NCBI GenBank assembly: GCA_017792425.1
Contig: CP051233.1
Span: forward strand, 1,398,402 to 1,462,401
Direction of reading: 5' to 3'
DNA: 64,000 bases
Source: Thalassovita sp.
GTDB taxonomy: Bacteria > Pseudomonadota > Alphaproteobacteria > Rhodobacterales > Rhodobacteraceae
This document shows, one piece after another, positions 32,754 through 41,218 of this stretch. The notes under the pieces were generated by a model. It did no database searches. It was not told where the DNA came from and saw only the letters and a program-made list of their open reading frames with translations. Numbering within the stretch: the first letter of the stretch is position 1; each line of letters opens with the position of its first letter. The position numbers and the translations under genes were made by a program.

Positions 32754-33285
32754 GGATCGCATCCACGCTGATCGGCCCCGCGCCCTTGATCACCAGTGTC
32801 ACCAGCGCCAGCATCCAGAAGGCGCGCTGGTCCAGGATCACCCCGTCGGGCAGCCGGTCGAACCATACACCCAGCGTCGCGGCGTGATCTATCCCGCCGT
32901 GGCCGTACAGGTCGGTCAGCGATTGCACGGCGACAAACCCGATCATCCCCAACGCCGCCAGACGGGTGAACAGCCCCAGCACGATCAGCAGCGGCAACAG
33001 GAATTCGGCCCACATCCCGGCGACCACCACGGCCCAGTGGAACACACCCAGTTGCGAGGTATCATAGCCCACCGCCTCGAACACCTTTGGAAAGATCTGC
33101 GCATAGGCACTGACAGAAGGCGACAGGAATCCGAACAGCCCGTCGCCCAGCTTGGTCGCGGCAGAGGCCCAGAAATACACCGCCAGCACGGCGGCAAACA
33201 CGACCCGCGCCAGTGTCGGCAGCAGCCAGTCCAGCCGCTGCAACAGGTCCGTGAATGCGTGGTAAAGGCCTGGGATACGGGTCAT
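32710..33285 (-). CDS. DoxX-family membrane protein, last gene of bufferin operon
   Basis: A 191-residue membrane protein of the DoxX/DoxD family with about four helices (ARVVFAAVLAVYFWASAATK, WAVVVAGMWAEFLLPLLIVL, AALGMIGFVAVQSL, AFWMLALVTLVIKG). DoxX proteins often accompany DUF692/DUF2063/DUF2282 genes, as here; a role in membrane redox or peptide export in bufferin systems is inference. It starts 10 bases after bufC, so it belongs to the same transcript. Its 3' 44 bases overlap the convergent gene. Confidence 0.78.
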   Translation of the reverse strand: MTRIPGLYHAFTDLLQRLDWLLPTLARVVFAAVLAVYFWASAATKLGDGLFGFLSPSVSAYAQIFPKVFEAVGYDTSQLGVFHWAVVVAGMWAEFLLPLLIVLGLFTRLAALGMIGFVAVQSLTDLYGHGGIDHAATLGVWFDRLPDGVILDQRAFWMLALVTLVIKGAGPISVDAILRNGPLARPASRPQ

Positions 33286-33295
33286 GGCGGGTCTC

Positions 33296-34024
33296 CTATC
33301 GGGTGGCGGTCAGGGCGTTGTGGGTCAGGATCAGGCGCAGCGCGGCGTGCAGGTCGGCGTCCGGGGCGGCATCCAGCGCGTCGCCCAACGGCGCGCCCTT
33401 CAGCAATGCCTGTATCAGGTCAGCCTGTGCAGCGGGCAGAACGGTCAGCACCGGATCATATTCCGGGCGGGTGATCAGAACCGCCTGCGCCCCACCTGCG
33501 GGCGCGGGGCCTGCCCCCAGCGCAAAGGCGCGGATGTCGCCGACGGGATGGTCCGAGCGGACCAGCCGCACCGCCGGGGCAAAGACGAACCGCGCCGCCA
33601 GCAGCCCGTCAGGCGGCAGCGCCTGCAGGGTTTCGGGCGCGATGGGGGCGGCGTCGGCGGCGTGATAGGCCAGCCGCATCTGCCATTCCAGCGCCGCCAC
33701 CTGCGGCAGGTACCCCAGATGCGCCAGCGGCTGCACCCCGGACAGGAAGGCCGGGAATTCCCCGCCATACAGGAACATCAGCGGCGAATCCGGGGCGTGC
33801 GCCTGCACGTATTGCCGCGACAGGGCGGTGAAATTGTCCTTCCCCAGCAGCCGGGCAGTCGCCGGAAAGCCCTCGCGCAGGGCCTCTGCCAACGACACGG
33901 CGACGTTGTTGCGGTAGACGGCGAACCGCTTGCCCGCAGGCGCGCCCGCCTTGTCCAGCAGCCCCTTGGGCACCGGCAGGCCCGCATCGCGCAACGCCGT
34001 GTGAAAAGCGGTTTGTGTGGTCAT
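33296..34024 (-). CDS. bufC: BufC-like protein (DUF2063)
   Basis: A 242-residue DUF2063 protein, the usual partner of DUF692 enzymes. The N-terminal domain is clear (GKRFAVYRNNVAVSLAEALR, EGFPATARLLG). In bufferin and related MNIO pathways such partners present the precursor peptide to the enzyme. ATG overlaps the stop of bufB by 4 bases (ATGA), so the two are made together. Confidence 0.82.
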   Translation of the reverse strand: MTTQTAFHTALRDAGLPVPKGLLDKAGAPAGKRFAVYRNNVAVSLAEALREGFPATARLLGKDNFTALSRQYVQAHAPDSPLMFLYGGEFPAFLSGVQPLAHLGYLPQVAALEWQMRLAYHAADAAPIAPETLQALPPDGLLAARFVFAPAVRLVRSDHPVGDIRAFALGAGPAPAGGAQAVLITRPEYDPVLTVLPAAQADLIQALLKGAPLGDALDAAPDADLHAALRLILTHNALTATR

Positions 34025-34866
34025 GCCAGCACCTTTAGCGCGGTATTCGCGCGGGTGGCTTCGGCGGCCAGAACCGGCCAGTCGGGCACGTCGTTGTCCC
34101 ATTCGATCAGGATCGGTCGCGCGCCGGTCTGGCGCAGGGTATGATCCAGCAGCGCCCAGACCGGATCGGCCACCGCGCGCCCGTGGTTGTCGATCAGCAG
34201 CGGTGCGCCGGTGTCGTCGGTATCCGCGTCATGGCCGCCCAGGTGGATCTCGCCCACCTTGTCGGTCGGATAGGCGTCGATATAGGCGCGCGGGTCATAG
34301 CCCAGGTTGGTGGCCGACACGAAGACGTTGTTCACGTCCAGCAGCAGCCCACAGCCGGTGCGCTTGGCGATCTCGGCCAGGAATTCGGGTTCTTCCCAGG
34401 TAGAGGCGGCAAAGCGCAGGTAGCTGGACGGGTTTTCCAGCAGCATCGGGCGGGCCAGCACTTCCTGCACCGCGTCGATATGGGCACAGACGCGGTTCAG
34501 CGTGGCGTTGGTATAGGGCAGGGGCAGCAGGTCGTTCAGGAATTCCGCCCCGTGGGTCGACCAGGCCAGGTGTTCGGAAAAACTGGCGGGATTCAGCCAG
34601 CCGACCAAGTGTTTCAGCCGCGCCAGGTGGTCTGGGTCCAGCCGGGTTTCGCCGCCGATGGACAGGGCGACGCCGTGAACGGAGATCGGAAAGCGTTCGG
34701 ACAGGTGACGCAGCATCGCCAGCGGGCGCCCGCCGTCGCCCATGTAATTCTCGGCGTGGATTTCCAGCCATTGCACCGGCGCGGGATCGCGCAGGATGTC
34801 GGCATAATGCTGCGGTTTGAACCCCACCCCCGCACCGGCGGGCAGGCGGTTTGTCTGGTCGAACAT
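34021..34866 (-). CDS. bufB: BufB-like multinuclear iron oxidase (DUF692/MNIO)
   Basis: A 281-residue DUF692 TIM-barrel enzyme of the MNIO family, relatives of MbnB. These iron enzymes oxidise Cys residues in precursor peptides; in bufferins the Cys become thiooxazole groups that bind copper. Family marks include EIHAENYMG, SVHGVALSIGG, LENPSSYL, LDVNNVFVSA, EIHLGGHDAD and IEWDND, which hold most of the expected metal His/Asp/Glu ligands. It lies between the DUF2282 precursor (49 bases upstream) and the DUF2063 partner. Confidence 0.88.
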   Translation of the reverse strand: MFDQTNRLPAGAGVGFKPQHYADILRDPAPVQWLEIHAENYMGDGGRPLAMLRHLSERFPISVHGVALSIGGETRLDPDHLARLKHLVGWLNPASFSEHLAWSTHGAEFLNDLLPLPYTNATLNRVCAHIDAVQEVLARPMLLENPSSYLRFAASTWEEPEFLAEIAKRTGCGLLLDVNNVFVSATNLGYDPRAYIDAYPTDKVGEIHLGGHDADTDDTGAPLLIDNHGRAVADPVWALLDHTLRQTGARPILIEWDNDVPDWPVLAAEATRANTALKVLA

Positions 34867-34915
34867 GGTTACCCTCCGGGATGGTCGGGGCGGGCGAGGC
34901 CCACCCCAAGGCCGT

Positions 34916-35227
34916 TCAGCCCTTCATCGGCAGGTCGCGCTCCAGCGCTTCCAGGCTGCCCTTGCGCATGGTGCCATCGGCCATTGCGGGCAGGTCGATA
35001 TCCATGCAGGTGCCCGCGTCCACCAGGCTCCAGGCGTTGCCCTGGTAATCCATGGTCGAGGTGCCGGCGCAGGTGGTGCCGGGGCCTGCGGCGCAGTCGT
35101 TCTTGCCGGCCATGGCGACGCCAAAGCATTTTTCCTTTTCGGCGGCATGGGCCACGGTGGTGGCCTGCGCGGTCAGTGCTGCGGCCAGTGCGCCAGCGAC
35201 GGCGGCGGTTTTCAGTACGTTGGACAT
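34916..35227 (-). CDS. bufA: BufA1-like bufferin precursor (DUF2282)
   Basis: A 103-residue exported DUF2282 peptide. The signal peptide covers residues 1-29 (ending in ATTVAHAA). The mature part has exactly four Cys (C34, C45, C53, C74) in KCFGVAMAGKNDCAAGPGTT-type context, the conserved pattern of BufA1 bufferins, which after modification by BufB/BufC bind copper in the periplasm. The ATG at 35225-35227 is chosen over an upstream frame start because it begins the signal peptide and follows ggaaaggga. It is the first gene of bufA-bufB-bufC-doxX. Confidence 0.85.
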   Translation of the reverse strand: MSNVLKTAAVAGALAAALTAQATTVAHAAEKEKCFGVAMAGKNDCAAGPGTTCAGTSTMDYQGNAWSLVDAGTCMDIDLPAMADGTMRKGSLEALERDLPMKG

Positions 35228-35297
35228 TTGATTTCCCTTTCCTTTTGAAACTCGGACCGGTCGTTGCCGGTATGCAAAAGGTAAGGACAACGGGCCT

Positions 35298-35331
35298 TCA
35301 CGGACCACTCACAGGCCCGTGCCTCACGGAC
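35298..35331 (-). promoter_or_regulatory. direct repeats TCACGGAC upstream of bufA
   Basis: TCACGGAC occurs at 35298-35305 and again at 35324-35331, 26 bases apart start to start, 70-105 bases upstream of the bufA start. Short tandem repeats here could bind the regulator that induces the operon. No function is shown by the sequence alone. Confidence 0.35.
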
Positions 35332-35388
35332 GCGTCACAGCGCGTGTGCCGTAACGTGAACATTCCGGCACAGGAACCCTGAAATATT

Positions 35389-35421
35389 ACGGCCCGCGGC
35401 GGGATTTCCGTCGCGGGCCGT
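35389..35421. other. strong hairpin between thrS and bufA
   Basis: A 10-bp perfect stem (acggcccgcg, 35389-35398, with cgcgggccgt, 35412-35421) lies 20 bases downstream of the thrS stop. It is flanked by eight A on the plus strand, so the T-run lies upstream, not downstream, in the thrS direction. It may end the thrS transcript, but it is not a standard terminator. Confidence 0.5.
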
Positions 35422-35440
35422 GAAAAAAAACGTTGCTTTG

Positions 35441-37390
35441 TTACAGAAGATCGGGGGCTTTCGCCTCGGCTGTCAGCGCGCTCACGATCGTGTCCAGTGG
35501 CTGAACGGTGGTCTGCTTTTCGCCCAGGCGGCGGACAGAGACGGTGCGCTCCTCCACCTCTTTCTTGCCGATCGCCAGGATGACCGGCACCTTGCCCAGC
35601 GAATGTTCGCGGACCTTATAGTTGATCTTCTCGTTGCGCAGGTCGGTTTCGGCGCGGACCCCGGCGGCCTTCAGCGCGGCGACCACTTCTTCGCAATACC
35701 CGTCCGCTTCGGACACGATGCTGGCCACGACCACCTGGCGCGGGGCCAGCCAGAACGGCAGCTTGCCGGCGTGGGATTCGATCAGGATGCCGATGAAGCG
35801 TTCGAACGATCCCAGAACCGCGCGGTGCAGCATGACGGGGCGGTGTTTCGCGCCGTCCTCGCCGATGTAATTCGCATCCAGCCGTTCCGGCAGCACGAAA
35901 TCCACCTGCAGCGTGCCGCATTGCCAATCACGACCGATGGCGTCGGTCAGCACGAATTCCAGCTTCGGACCATAGAACGCGCCTTCGCCGGGGTTCAGGT
36001 CATAGTCGTAGCCCGCGGCCTGCGTGGCGTTGGCCAGCGCGGCTTCGGCCTTGTCCCACACCTCGTCCGATCCGGCGCGCGTTTCGGGCCGGTCCGAGAA
36101 TTTGACCTTGAAGCTTTCGAACCCCAGATCCTCGTAGATGTCGCGCAGGAACTCGATGAACTTCTTGGTCTCGCTCTCGATCTGGCTTTCGCGGCAGAAG
36201 ATGTGGGCGTCATCCTGGGTGAACCCGCGCACCCGCATGATGCCGTGCAGCGCCCCCGAGGGTTCATAACGGTTGCACGACCCGAATTCGGCCATGCGCA
36301 GCGGCAGGTCGCGGTAGGATTTCAGACCCTGGTTGAACACCTGCACGTGGCAGGGGCAGTTCATCGGCTTCAGCGCGTTGACGGTTTTTTCCTTGGCATG
36401 TTCTTCCTCGACTTCGACGATGAACATGTTTTCCTGGTACTTGTCCCAGTGGCCCGAGGCTTCCCACAGCTTGCGGTTCACCACCTGCGGCGTGTTCACC
36501 TCGACATAGCCGCCGCGTTCCTGCTGGCGACGCATATAGTCCTGCAGGGTGGTGTAGATGCGCCAGCCGTTCGGGTGCCAGAAGATCTGGCCCGGCGCCT
36601 CTTCCTGCATGTGGAACAGTTCCATTTCGCGGCCCAGCTTGCGGTGGTCGCGCTTGGCGGCCTCTTCCAGCATGGTCAGGTGGGCCTTCAGGTCGTCGCG
36701 GTTCTTGAAGCCCACGCCGTAGATACGCTGCAGCATCGGACGGTTGGAATCGCCACGCCAATAGGCCCCGGCCACGTTCATCAGCTTGAACGCATCCGCC
36801 GGAACCTGCCCGGTGCTTTGCAGGTGCGGGCCGCGGCACAGGTCTTGCCAATGGCCGTGCCAGTACATGCGGATCGGCTGGCCGTCGTCGGGGATCGCGT
36901 TGACCAGTTCCACCTTGTAGGGCTCGTTGTTGGCCTCGTAATACTCGATCGCGCGCTTGCGTTCCCAAACCTCGGTGGTGACGGGATCGCGGCGGTTGAT
37001 GATTTCCTTCATCTTGGCTTCGATCTGGCCCAGGTCCTCGGGGGTAAACGGTTCCTGCCGGTCAAAGTCATAGTACCAGCCGTGTTCGATCACCGGGCCG
37101 ATGGTCACTTTGACGCCCGGCCAGATTTCCTGCACTGCGCGGGCCATGATGTGGGCCAGGTCGTGGCGGATCAGTTCCAGCGCCTGCGCGTCGTCCTGCA
37201 GCGTGTGGATCGCGATCTGCGCGTCCTGTTCGATCGGCCACTGCAGATCCCAGTGCTGGCCGTTGACCGTGGCGCTGATGGCCTTTTTCGACAGGGACTT
37301 GGAAATGCCCTCGGCGACGGCGGCGGGGGTGATCCCGGCCTCATAGTCGCGTGCATTGCCATCGGGGAAGGTAAGGGTGACTTGTGCCAT
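35441..37390 (-). CDS. thrS: threonyl-tRNA synthetase
   Basis: Class II synthetase that charges tRNA-Thr. The 649-residue protein has the TGS domain at the N-terminus, the editing domain with HDLAHIMARAV and the C-terminal DLCRGPHL, the catalytic core (NCPCHVQVFNQGLKSYRDLP, MRVRGFTQDDAHIF) with zinc-ligand Cys/His, and the anticodon domain (LRNEKINYKVREHSLGKVP). ATG at 37388-37390 is preceded by gaggag; the longer open frame upstream is antisense to the hydrolase gene. Confidence 0.96.
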   Translation of the reverse strand: MAQVTLTFPDGNARDYEAGITPAAVAEGISKSLSKKAISATVNGQHWDLQWPIEQDAQIAIHTLQDDAQALELIRHDLAHIMARAVQEIWPGVKVTIGPVIEHGWYYDFDRQEPFTPEDLGQIEAKMKEIINRRDPVTTEVWERKRAIEYYEANNEPYKVELVNAIPDDGQPIRMYWHGHWQDLCRGPHLQSTGQVPADAFKLMNVAGAYWRGDSNRPMLQRIYGVGFKNRDDLKAHLTMLEEAAKRDHRKLGREMELFHMQEEAPGQIFWHPNGWRIYTTLQDYMRRQQERGGYVEVNTPQVVNRKLWEASGHWDKYQENMFIVEVEEEHAKEKTVNALKPMNCPCHVQVFNQGLKSYRDLPLRMAEFGSCNRYEPSGALHGIMRVRGFTQDDAHIFCRESQIESETKKFIEFLRDIYEDLGFESFKVKFSDRPETRAGSDEVWDKAEAALANATQAAGYDYDLNPGEGAFYGPKLEFVLTDAIGRDWQCGTLQVDFVLPERLDANYIGEDGAKHRPVMLHRAVLGSFERFIGILIESHAGKLPFWLAPRQVVVASIVSEADGYCEEVVAALKAAGVRAETDLRNEKINYKVREHSLGKVPVILAIGKKEVEERTVSVRRLGEKQTTVQPLDTIVSALTAEAKAPDLL

Positions 37391-37588
37391 CTGCGGCTCC
37401 TCGTCGGTTTGGCGCCCACGGAACGCCCGGTTGCGGGTAATATGTTCGCGCCCCTTTTGAATCGCGCCCCGGCCCAAGTCAAGCCACGCCGTCGCGTTGC
37501 GCGCAGTCTGAGCCCGATCCGCCACGGCACCCCTTTTCCCTGCGCCGGGCTTGGGGCAAACTCGTCCGGCAAAAACACCGGAGGCACC

Positions 37589-38347
37589 ATGAGCGGACAC
37601 AAGATCCTGGAAACGCCGCAGGGGCGGCAGATCGCCTATCACAAGACCGAAGGCCAGGGACCGGGGATCGTGTTTCTGGGCGGGTTCAAATCCGACATGG
37701 GCGGCACCAAGGCGGTGTTCCTGGAAGACTGGGCCAAGCGGACCCTGCGCACCTACCTGCGGCTGGACTATTCCGGCCACGGCGACAGTTCCGGCGCGTT
37801 CGAGGACGGCTGCATCGGCGACTGGGCGCAGGACGCGGCCGAGGCGATCCTGGCCCTGACCGACGGGCCGCAGGTGCTGGTCGGCTCGTCCATGGGTGGC
37901 TGGATTTCCCTGCTGATGACCCAGCGCATCCCTGAAAAGGTCTGCGGGCTGGTCACCATCGCCGCCGCCCCCGACTTTACCGAGGACAGCATGTGGGACG
38001 GGTTCACCCCCGCCCAGCGGGATGAGCTGGCCCAGACCGGGCAGGTGGCGCTGCCCTCGGACTATGGCGAACCCTACATCATCACCCGGCGCCTGATCGA
38101 GGACGGCCGCAACCACCTGGTGCTGCGCCAGCCGATGGCGCTGAACTTTCCGGTGCGCTTCCTGCAAGGCACGGCGGACGCGGATGTGGACATGTCCGTG
38201 GCCCTGCGCCTGCTGGACCACGCCAAGGGGCCGGACATGCGCCTGACACTGGTCAAGGGCGCGGATCACCGGTTTTCCGAGGACGACAACCTGGCCCAGA
38301 TCGTCACCAGTCTCGAGGACGTGCTGGCCCGGATCGGGGGCATGTGA
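37589..38347 (+). CDS. alpha/beta hydrolase
   Basis: A 252-residue Ser hydrolase, with the nucleophile elbow LVGSSMGGWIS (Ser in GSSMG) and a C-terminal His in KGADHRFSEDDN. It resembles the compact ABHD/mycophenolic-acid-type esterases common in alphaproteobacteria. ATG at 37589 follows ggagg. It begins a four-gene unit: its stop overlaps the VOC gene start (TGATG), followed by another hydrolase and a small membrane protein, each overlapping. The substrate is unknown. Confidence 0.82.
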   Translation: MSGHKILETPQGRQIAYHKTEGQGPGIVFLGGFKSDMGGTKAVFLEDWAKRTLRTYLRLDYSGHGDSSGAFEDGCIGDWAQDAAEAILALTDGPQVLVGSSMGGWISLLMTQRIPEKVCGLVTIAAAPDFTEDSMWDGFTPAQRDELAQTGQVALPSDYGEPYIITRRLIEDGRNHLVLRQPMALNFPVRFLQGTADADVDMSVALRLLDHAKGPDMRLTLVKGADHRFSEDDNLAQIVTSLEDVLARIGGM

Positions 38348-38793
38348 TGGACCAGCGCGTCAGCCTGATCACCTTGGCCGTCGACGATCTGGACCGGGCG
38401 CGCGCCTTTTATGCCGCGATGGGCTGGTCCCCCGTCGAAACCCCGCCCGGCATCGTCGTCTTTGACCTGCTGGGTCAGTCCATTGGCCTGTATCCCAAGG
38501 CCGACCTGGCCCGCGACATGGGGATGGATCCGTCCGAACTGGGGACCGGCGCGATGACGCTGGCGCTGAATACCCGCACGCGTGCAGAGGTGACGGACCT
38601 GTTCACCGCCGCCACCGCCGCCGGGGCGCGGGTGCTGAAACCGCCGCATGACGTGTTCTGGGGCGGCCATATCGCCTATGTCGCCGACCCGGATGGCCAT
38701 GTCTGGGAACTGGCCTTCAACCCGTTTTCCCCCCTGCGCGCCGATGGGGCGTTCCGCTGGGCCGGCTATGGCGAGGACGAACAGGATGGCTGA
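38347..38793 (+). CDS. VOC-family (glyoxalase-like) protein
   Basis: A 148-residue VOC protein with the repeated beta-alpha-beta-beta-beta units (VSLITLAVDDLDRARAFY, HIAYVADPDGHVWELAFN). The metal-ligand pattern is partly kept (His in GGHIAYV, Glu in VWELAF). It could be a dioxygenase, a lyase or a resistance protein. The start is the ATG at 38347, sharing a base with the upstream stop; a GTG 3 bases earlier is possible. Its end overlaps the next hydrolase by 8 bases. Confidence 0.75.
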   Translation: MDQRVSLITLAVDDLDRARAFYAAMGWSPVETPPGIVVFDLLGQSIGLYPKADLARDMGMDPSELGTGAMTLALNTRTRAEVTDLFTAATAAGARVLKPPHDVFWGGHIAYVADPDGHVWELAFNPFSPLRADGAFRWAGYGEDEQDG

Positions 38794-39499
38794 ACCGCTG
38801 GTCCTGCTGCCCGGCATGATGTGCGACGCGCGGCTGTTTGCGGCGCAACTGGCCGATCTCAGCCGCGACCACGCGGTCATGGTCGCCCCGATCACGCGGG
38901 GCGACACGATCGCTGAAATCGCCGAGGCGCTGCTGCCGCAACTGCCGGAAAAATTCGCGCTCGCCGGGTTGTCGATGGGCGGCATCGTTGCGATGGAATT
39001 TCTGCGCCGCGCCCCGGACCGGGTGAAACGCCTGTGCCTGATGGACACCAATGCGCTGGCTGAAACCCCCACCAGCGCCGCCAGCTATGAACCGCTGATC
39101 GTCAGCGCCCGCGCCGGGAACCTGGAACAGGCGATGCGGCAACTGATGCGCCCGGAATTCCTGGCGCCGGGTCCGGGACGACCCGCAGTGCTGAACGCGT
39201 TCGTGCAAATGGCGCTGGACCTGGGGCCAGAGGTCTTTGTCCGCCAGATCCGCGCCCTGCAAAAACGCCCTGACCAGCAACCCACCCTGCGCAAATGCCG
39301 CTGCCCCGCGCTGGTGCTGTGCGGGGAACACGACGGGCTGACCCCGCCGAAACGCCACAGCTTCATGGCCGATCTGATCCCCCATGCGGAACTGCGGCTG
39401 ATTCCTGACGCGGGCCACCTGCCGGTGCTGGAACAGCCCGAGGCCGTGACCGCGGCGTTGCGCGCATGGATGGCGCAGCCGCTGGTGCTGCGGGCATGA
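38786..39499 (+). CDS. alpha/beta hydrolase
   Basis: A 237-residue Ser hydrolase with nucleophile elbow LAGLSMGGIVAMEF, acid region VLCGEHDGLTPPKRH and catalytic His in IPDAGHLPVLEQPE. The size and order match BioH/pimeloyl-type and esterase-like members. It starts 8 bases inside the VOC gene and its stop overlaps the next gene by 4 bases, so the cluster is one translational unit. Confidence 0.8.
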   Translation: MAEPLVLLPGMMCDARLFAAQLADLSRDHAVMVAPITRGDTIAEIAEALLPQLPEKFALAGLSMGGIVAMEFLRRAPDRVKRLCLMDTNALAETPTSAASYEPLIVSARAGNLEQAMRQLMRPEFLAPGPGRPAVLNAFVQMALDLGPEVFVRQIRALQKRPDQQPTLRKCRCPALVLCGEHDGLTPPKRHSFMADLIPHAELRLIPDAGHLPVLEQPEAVTAALRAWMAQPLVLRA

Positions 39500-39753
39500 C
39501 CGGGAACGGGCGACGGCTGATCAAGCTGCTGGCCCGCGCCCGCAACTGGTTCCGCAGGCGCCTGCCGCCGGGGTTGCGGCTGGTCGCGGGGCTGCTTCTG
39601 ATGGTGGGCGGGGTGTTCGGGTTCCTGCCGGTGGTCGGCTTCTGGATGCTGCCGCTGGGGGTGGCCGTGGCCGCGCTGGATGTCTTGCCGGTCTGGCGCG
39701 CGCTGCGCCGACGCTTCAAACCGGACACGCCCGACGACACGCCCCGCAAATGA
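39496..39753 (+). CDS. small membrane protein
   Basis: An 85-residue protein: a basic N-terminus (RRLIKLLARARNWFRRRLPP), two hydrophobic segments (LVAGLLLMVGGVFGFLPVVG and MLPLGVAVAALDVLP) and a charged tail. It may be a PGPGW-like small transmembrane protein. The ATG overlaps the preceding stop (ATGA). A terminator-like hairpin follows its stop. Confidence 0.6.
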   Translation: MTGNGRRLIKLLARARNWFRRRLPPGLRLVAGLLLMVGGVFGFLPVVGFWMLPLGVAVAALDVLPVWRALRRRFKPDTPDDTPRK

Positions 39754-39779
39754 AAAGGCGCGGGGAATGTCCCGCGCCT
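39753..39779 (-). terminator. terminator after phaZ
   Basis: A 9-bp stem (aggcgcggg, 39756-39764, with cccgcgcct, 39771-39779) and 6-nt loop. Read on the minus strand it is followed by TTTT, so it fits the end of phaZ (stop at 39804); it can also slow the plus-strand unit. Confidence 0.7.
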
Positions 39780-39803
39780 GTCCGTGTTCCGTTCCGTATC
39801 CCG

Positions 39804-41096
39804 TCAGGACGCGGCGGTGTTCTGGTTCGCCGGCTTCACGACCTTCATCTTCGGACGGGCCGGTGCTTCGGAATTGGCGTCGATGAAGTCCAGCACCAGC
39901 GGGCGGATGTTGTTGCGCCAGCTTTTCCCGGCGAAGATGCCGTAATGGCCCGCACCCGGTTCCAGGTGGCTGGCCTTCTTGCTCTCGGGCAGGCCGGTGC
40001 ACAGTTTCAGCGCCGCGATACACTGACCGGGGGCCGAGATATCGTCATTCGCGCCTTCCACGGTTTTCACCGCGACGGTGGTGATCTTGCCGATATCCAC
40101 CAGCTTGCCGTTCACGGTGAACTCGTTCTTGGCGATCTCGCATTTCTTGAAGATGCGCTCGACCGTGGACAGGTAGAATTCGGCGGTCATGTCCATGACG
40201 GCCAGGTATTCGTCATAGAACCGGTTGTGCGCGTCATGGTCCGACGCCTCGCCGCCCATGACGCGATGGATCTGGTCCTGGAACGCCTTGGAATGGCGAT
40301 CCGCGTTCATCGACATGAAAGAGCTGAGCTGCAGCAGCCCCGGATAGACCAACCGGCCGACGCCCTTGTACTTGAAGCCGACGCGCTGGATCATCATTTC
40401 CTCCAGCTGGCCCATGGTGACGCGGTTGCCGAAATCGGTCACGTCGGTGGGGGTGGCGTCGGGGTCGATCGGGCCGCCGATCAGGGTCAGCGAACGCGGC
40501 TGCGCCTCGGGGTCTTCCTCGGCCAGATAGGCGGTGGCGGCCAGGGTCAGCGGCGCGGGCTGGCAGACGGCGATCACATGGGTGTCCGGGCCCAGGTGTT
40601 TCATGAAATCGACAAGGTACAGCGTGTAATCCTCGACGTCGAACTTGCCCTCGGACACGGGAATGTCGCGCGCGTTATGCCAGTCGGTGATGTAGACCTC
40701 GCAGTTGACCAGCAGCGATTTGACGGTGGACCGCAGCAGGGTCGCATAGTGGCCGGACATCGGCGCCACCAGCAGGATCTTGCGTGGCTGGGGGTCACGG
40801 CCGGACACGTTGAAATGGATCAGGTCGCCAAAGGGTTTTTCCACCACGGTTTCGATATTGACCAGGTGGTCCTTGCCATCCTCGCAGGTGAAGGTGCGGA
40901 TGCCCCAGTCGGGCTTGGCGACCATGCGCTGGAATGTGCGTTCGGTCACCTCTCCCCAGGCGGCCAGCCACTGCAATGCAGGGTTTGGCACCATGCTGAA
41001 AACCGGATAAGATGCCATAGACAGGGCGGAGGCACCCAACCATTGGTTCGTGTTACGGAAAGTTTCCATAAGGTCGTAAGTCAACATGTAGCGCAT
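39804..41096 (-). CDS. phaZ: intracellular polyhydroxyalkanoate depolymerase
   Basis: A 430-residue PhaZ of the intracellular type that breaks down stored polyhydroxybutyrate. It has the PHB_depo C-terminal domain and a Cys at the nucleophile elbow (VIAVCQPAPLTLAATAY), as in the cytoplasmic family. ATG at 41094-41096 follows aaggaga; the longer frame is not supported. It diverges from phaC, and the shared 122-base region contains a PhaR-type operator. Its end faces a terminator. Confidence 0.88.
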   Translation of the reverse strand: MRYMLTYDLMETFRNTNQWLGASALSMASYPVFSMVPNPALQWLAAWGEVTERTFQRMVAKPDWGIRTFTCEDGKDHLVNIETVVEKPFGDLIHFNVSGRDPQPRKILLVAPMSGHYATLLRSTVKSLLVNCEVYITDWHNARDIPVSEGKFDVEDYTLYLVDFMKHLGPDTHVIAVCQPAPLTLAATAYLAEEDPEAQPRSLTLIGGPIDPDATPTDVTDFGNRVTMGQLEEMMIQRVGFKYKGVGRLVYPGLLQLSSFMSMNADRHSKAFQDQIHRVMGGEASDHDAHNRFYDEYLAVMDMTAEFYLSTVERIFKKCEIAKNEFTVNGKLVDIGKITTVAVKTVEGANDDISAPGQCIAALKLCTGLPESKKASHLEPGAGHYGIFAGKSWRNNIRPLVLDFIDANSEAPARPKMKVVKPANQNTAAS

Positions 41097-41184
41097 CTGC
41101 GTCTCCTTGTTGGCGGTGCTTTGCACATTCTTCTATCGCTTTGCCCTGCTTTCACAACGACAGATAAACCGCTCACCGTAATGC

Positions 41185-41196
41185 TGCGTAGCAGCA
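41185..41196 (+). promoter_or_regulatory. PhaR-type operator between phaZ and phaC
   Basis: TGCGTAGCAGCA fits the PhaR consensus TGCRNYGCASMA at 11 of 12 positions and contains CTGC-N3-GCAG. It lies 22 bases before the phaC ATG. A weaker match (TGCTTTGCACAT) occurs at 41117-41128, near phaZ. Confidence 0.65.
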
Positions 41197-41218
41197 AGGA
41201 TAATAGGGAATTCTTAAT

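Noticed and set aside
35389..35430. Standard terminator for thrS
   Set aside because: The A-run lies on the wrong side for a T-tract in the thrS direction; only a hairpin is claimed.
35420..37588. Long N-terminal extension of the alpha/beta hydrolase frame across thrS
   Set aside because: The extension is antisense to thrS; the real start at 37589 has ggagg and begins the hydrolase fold.
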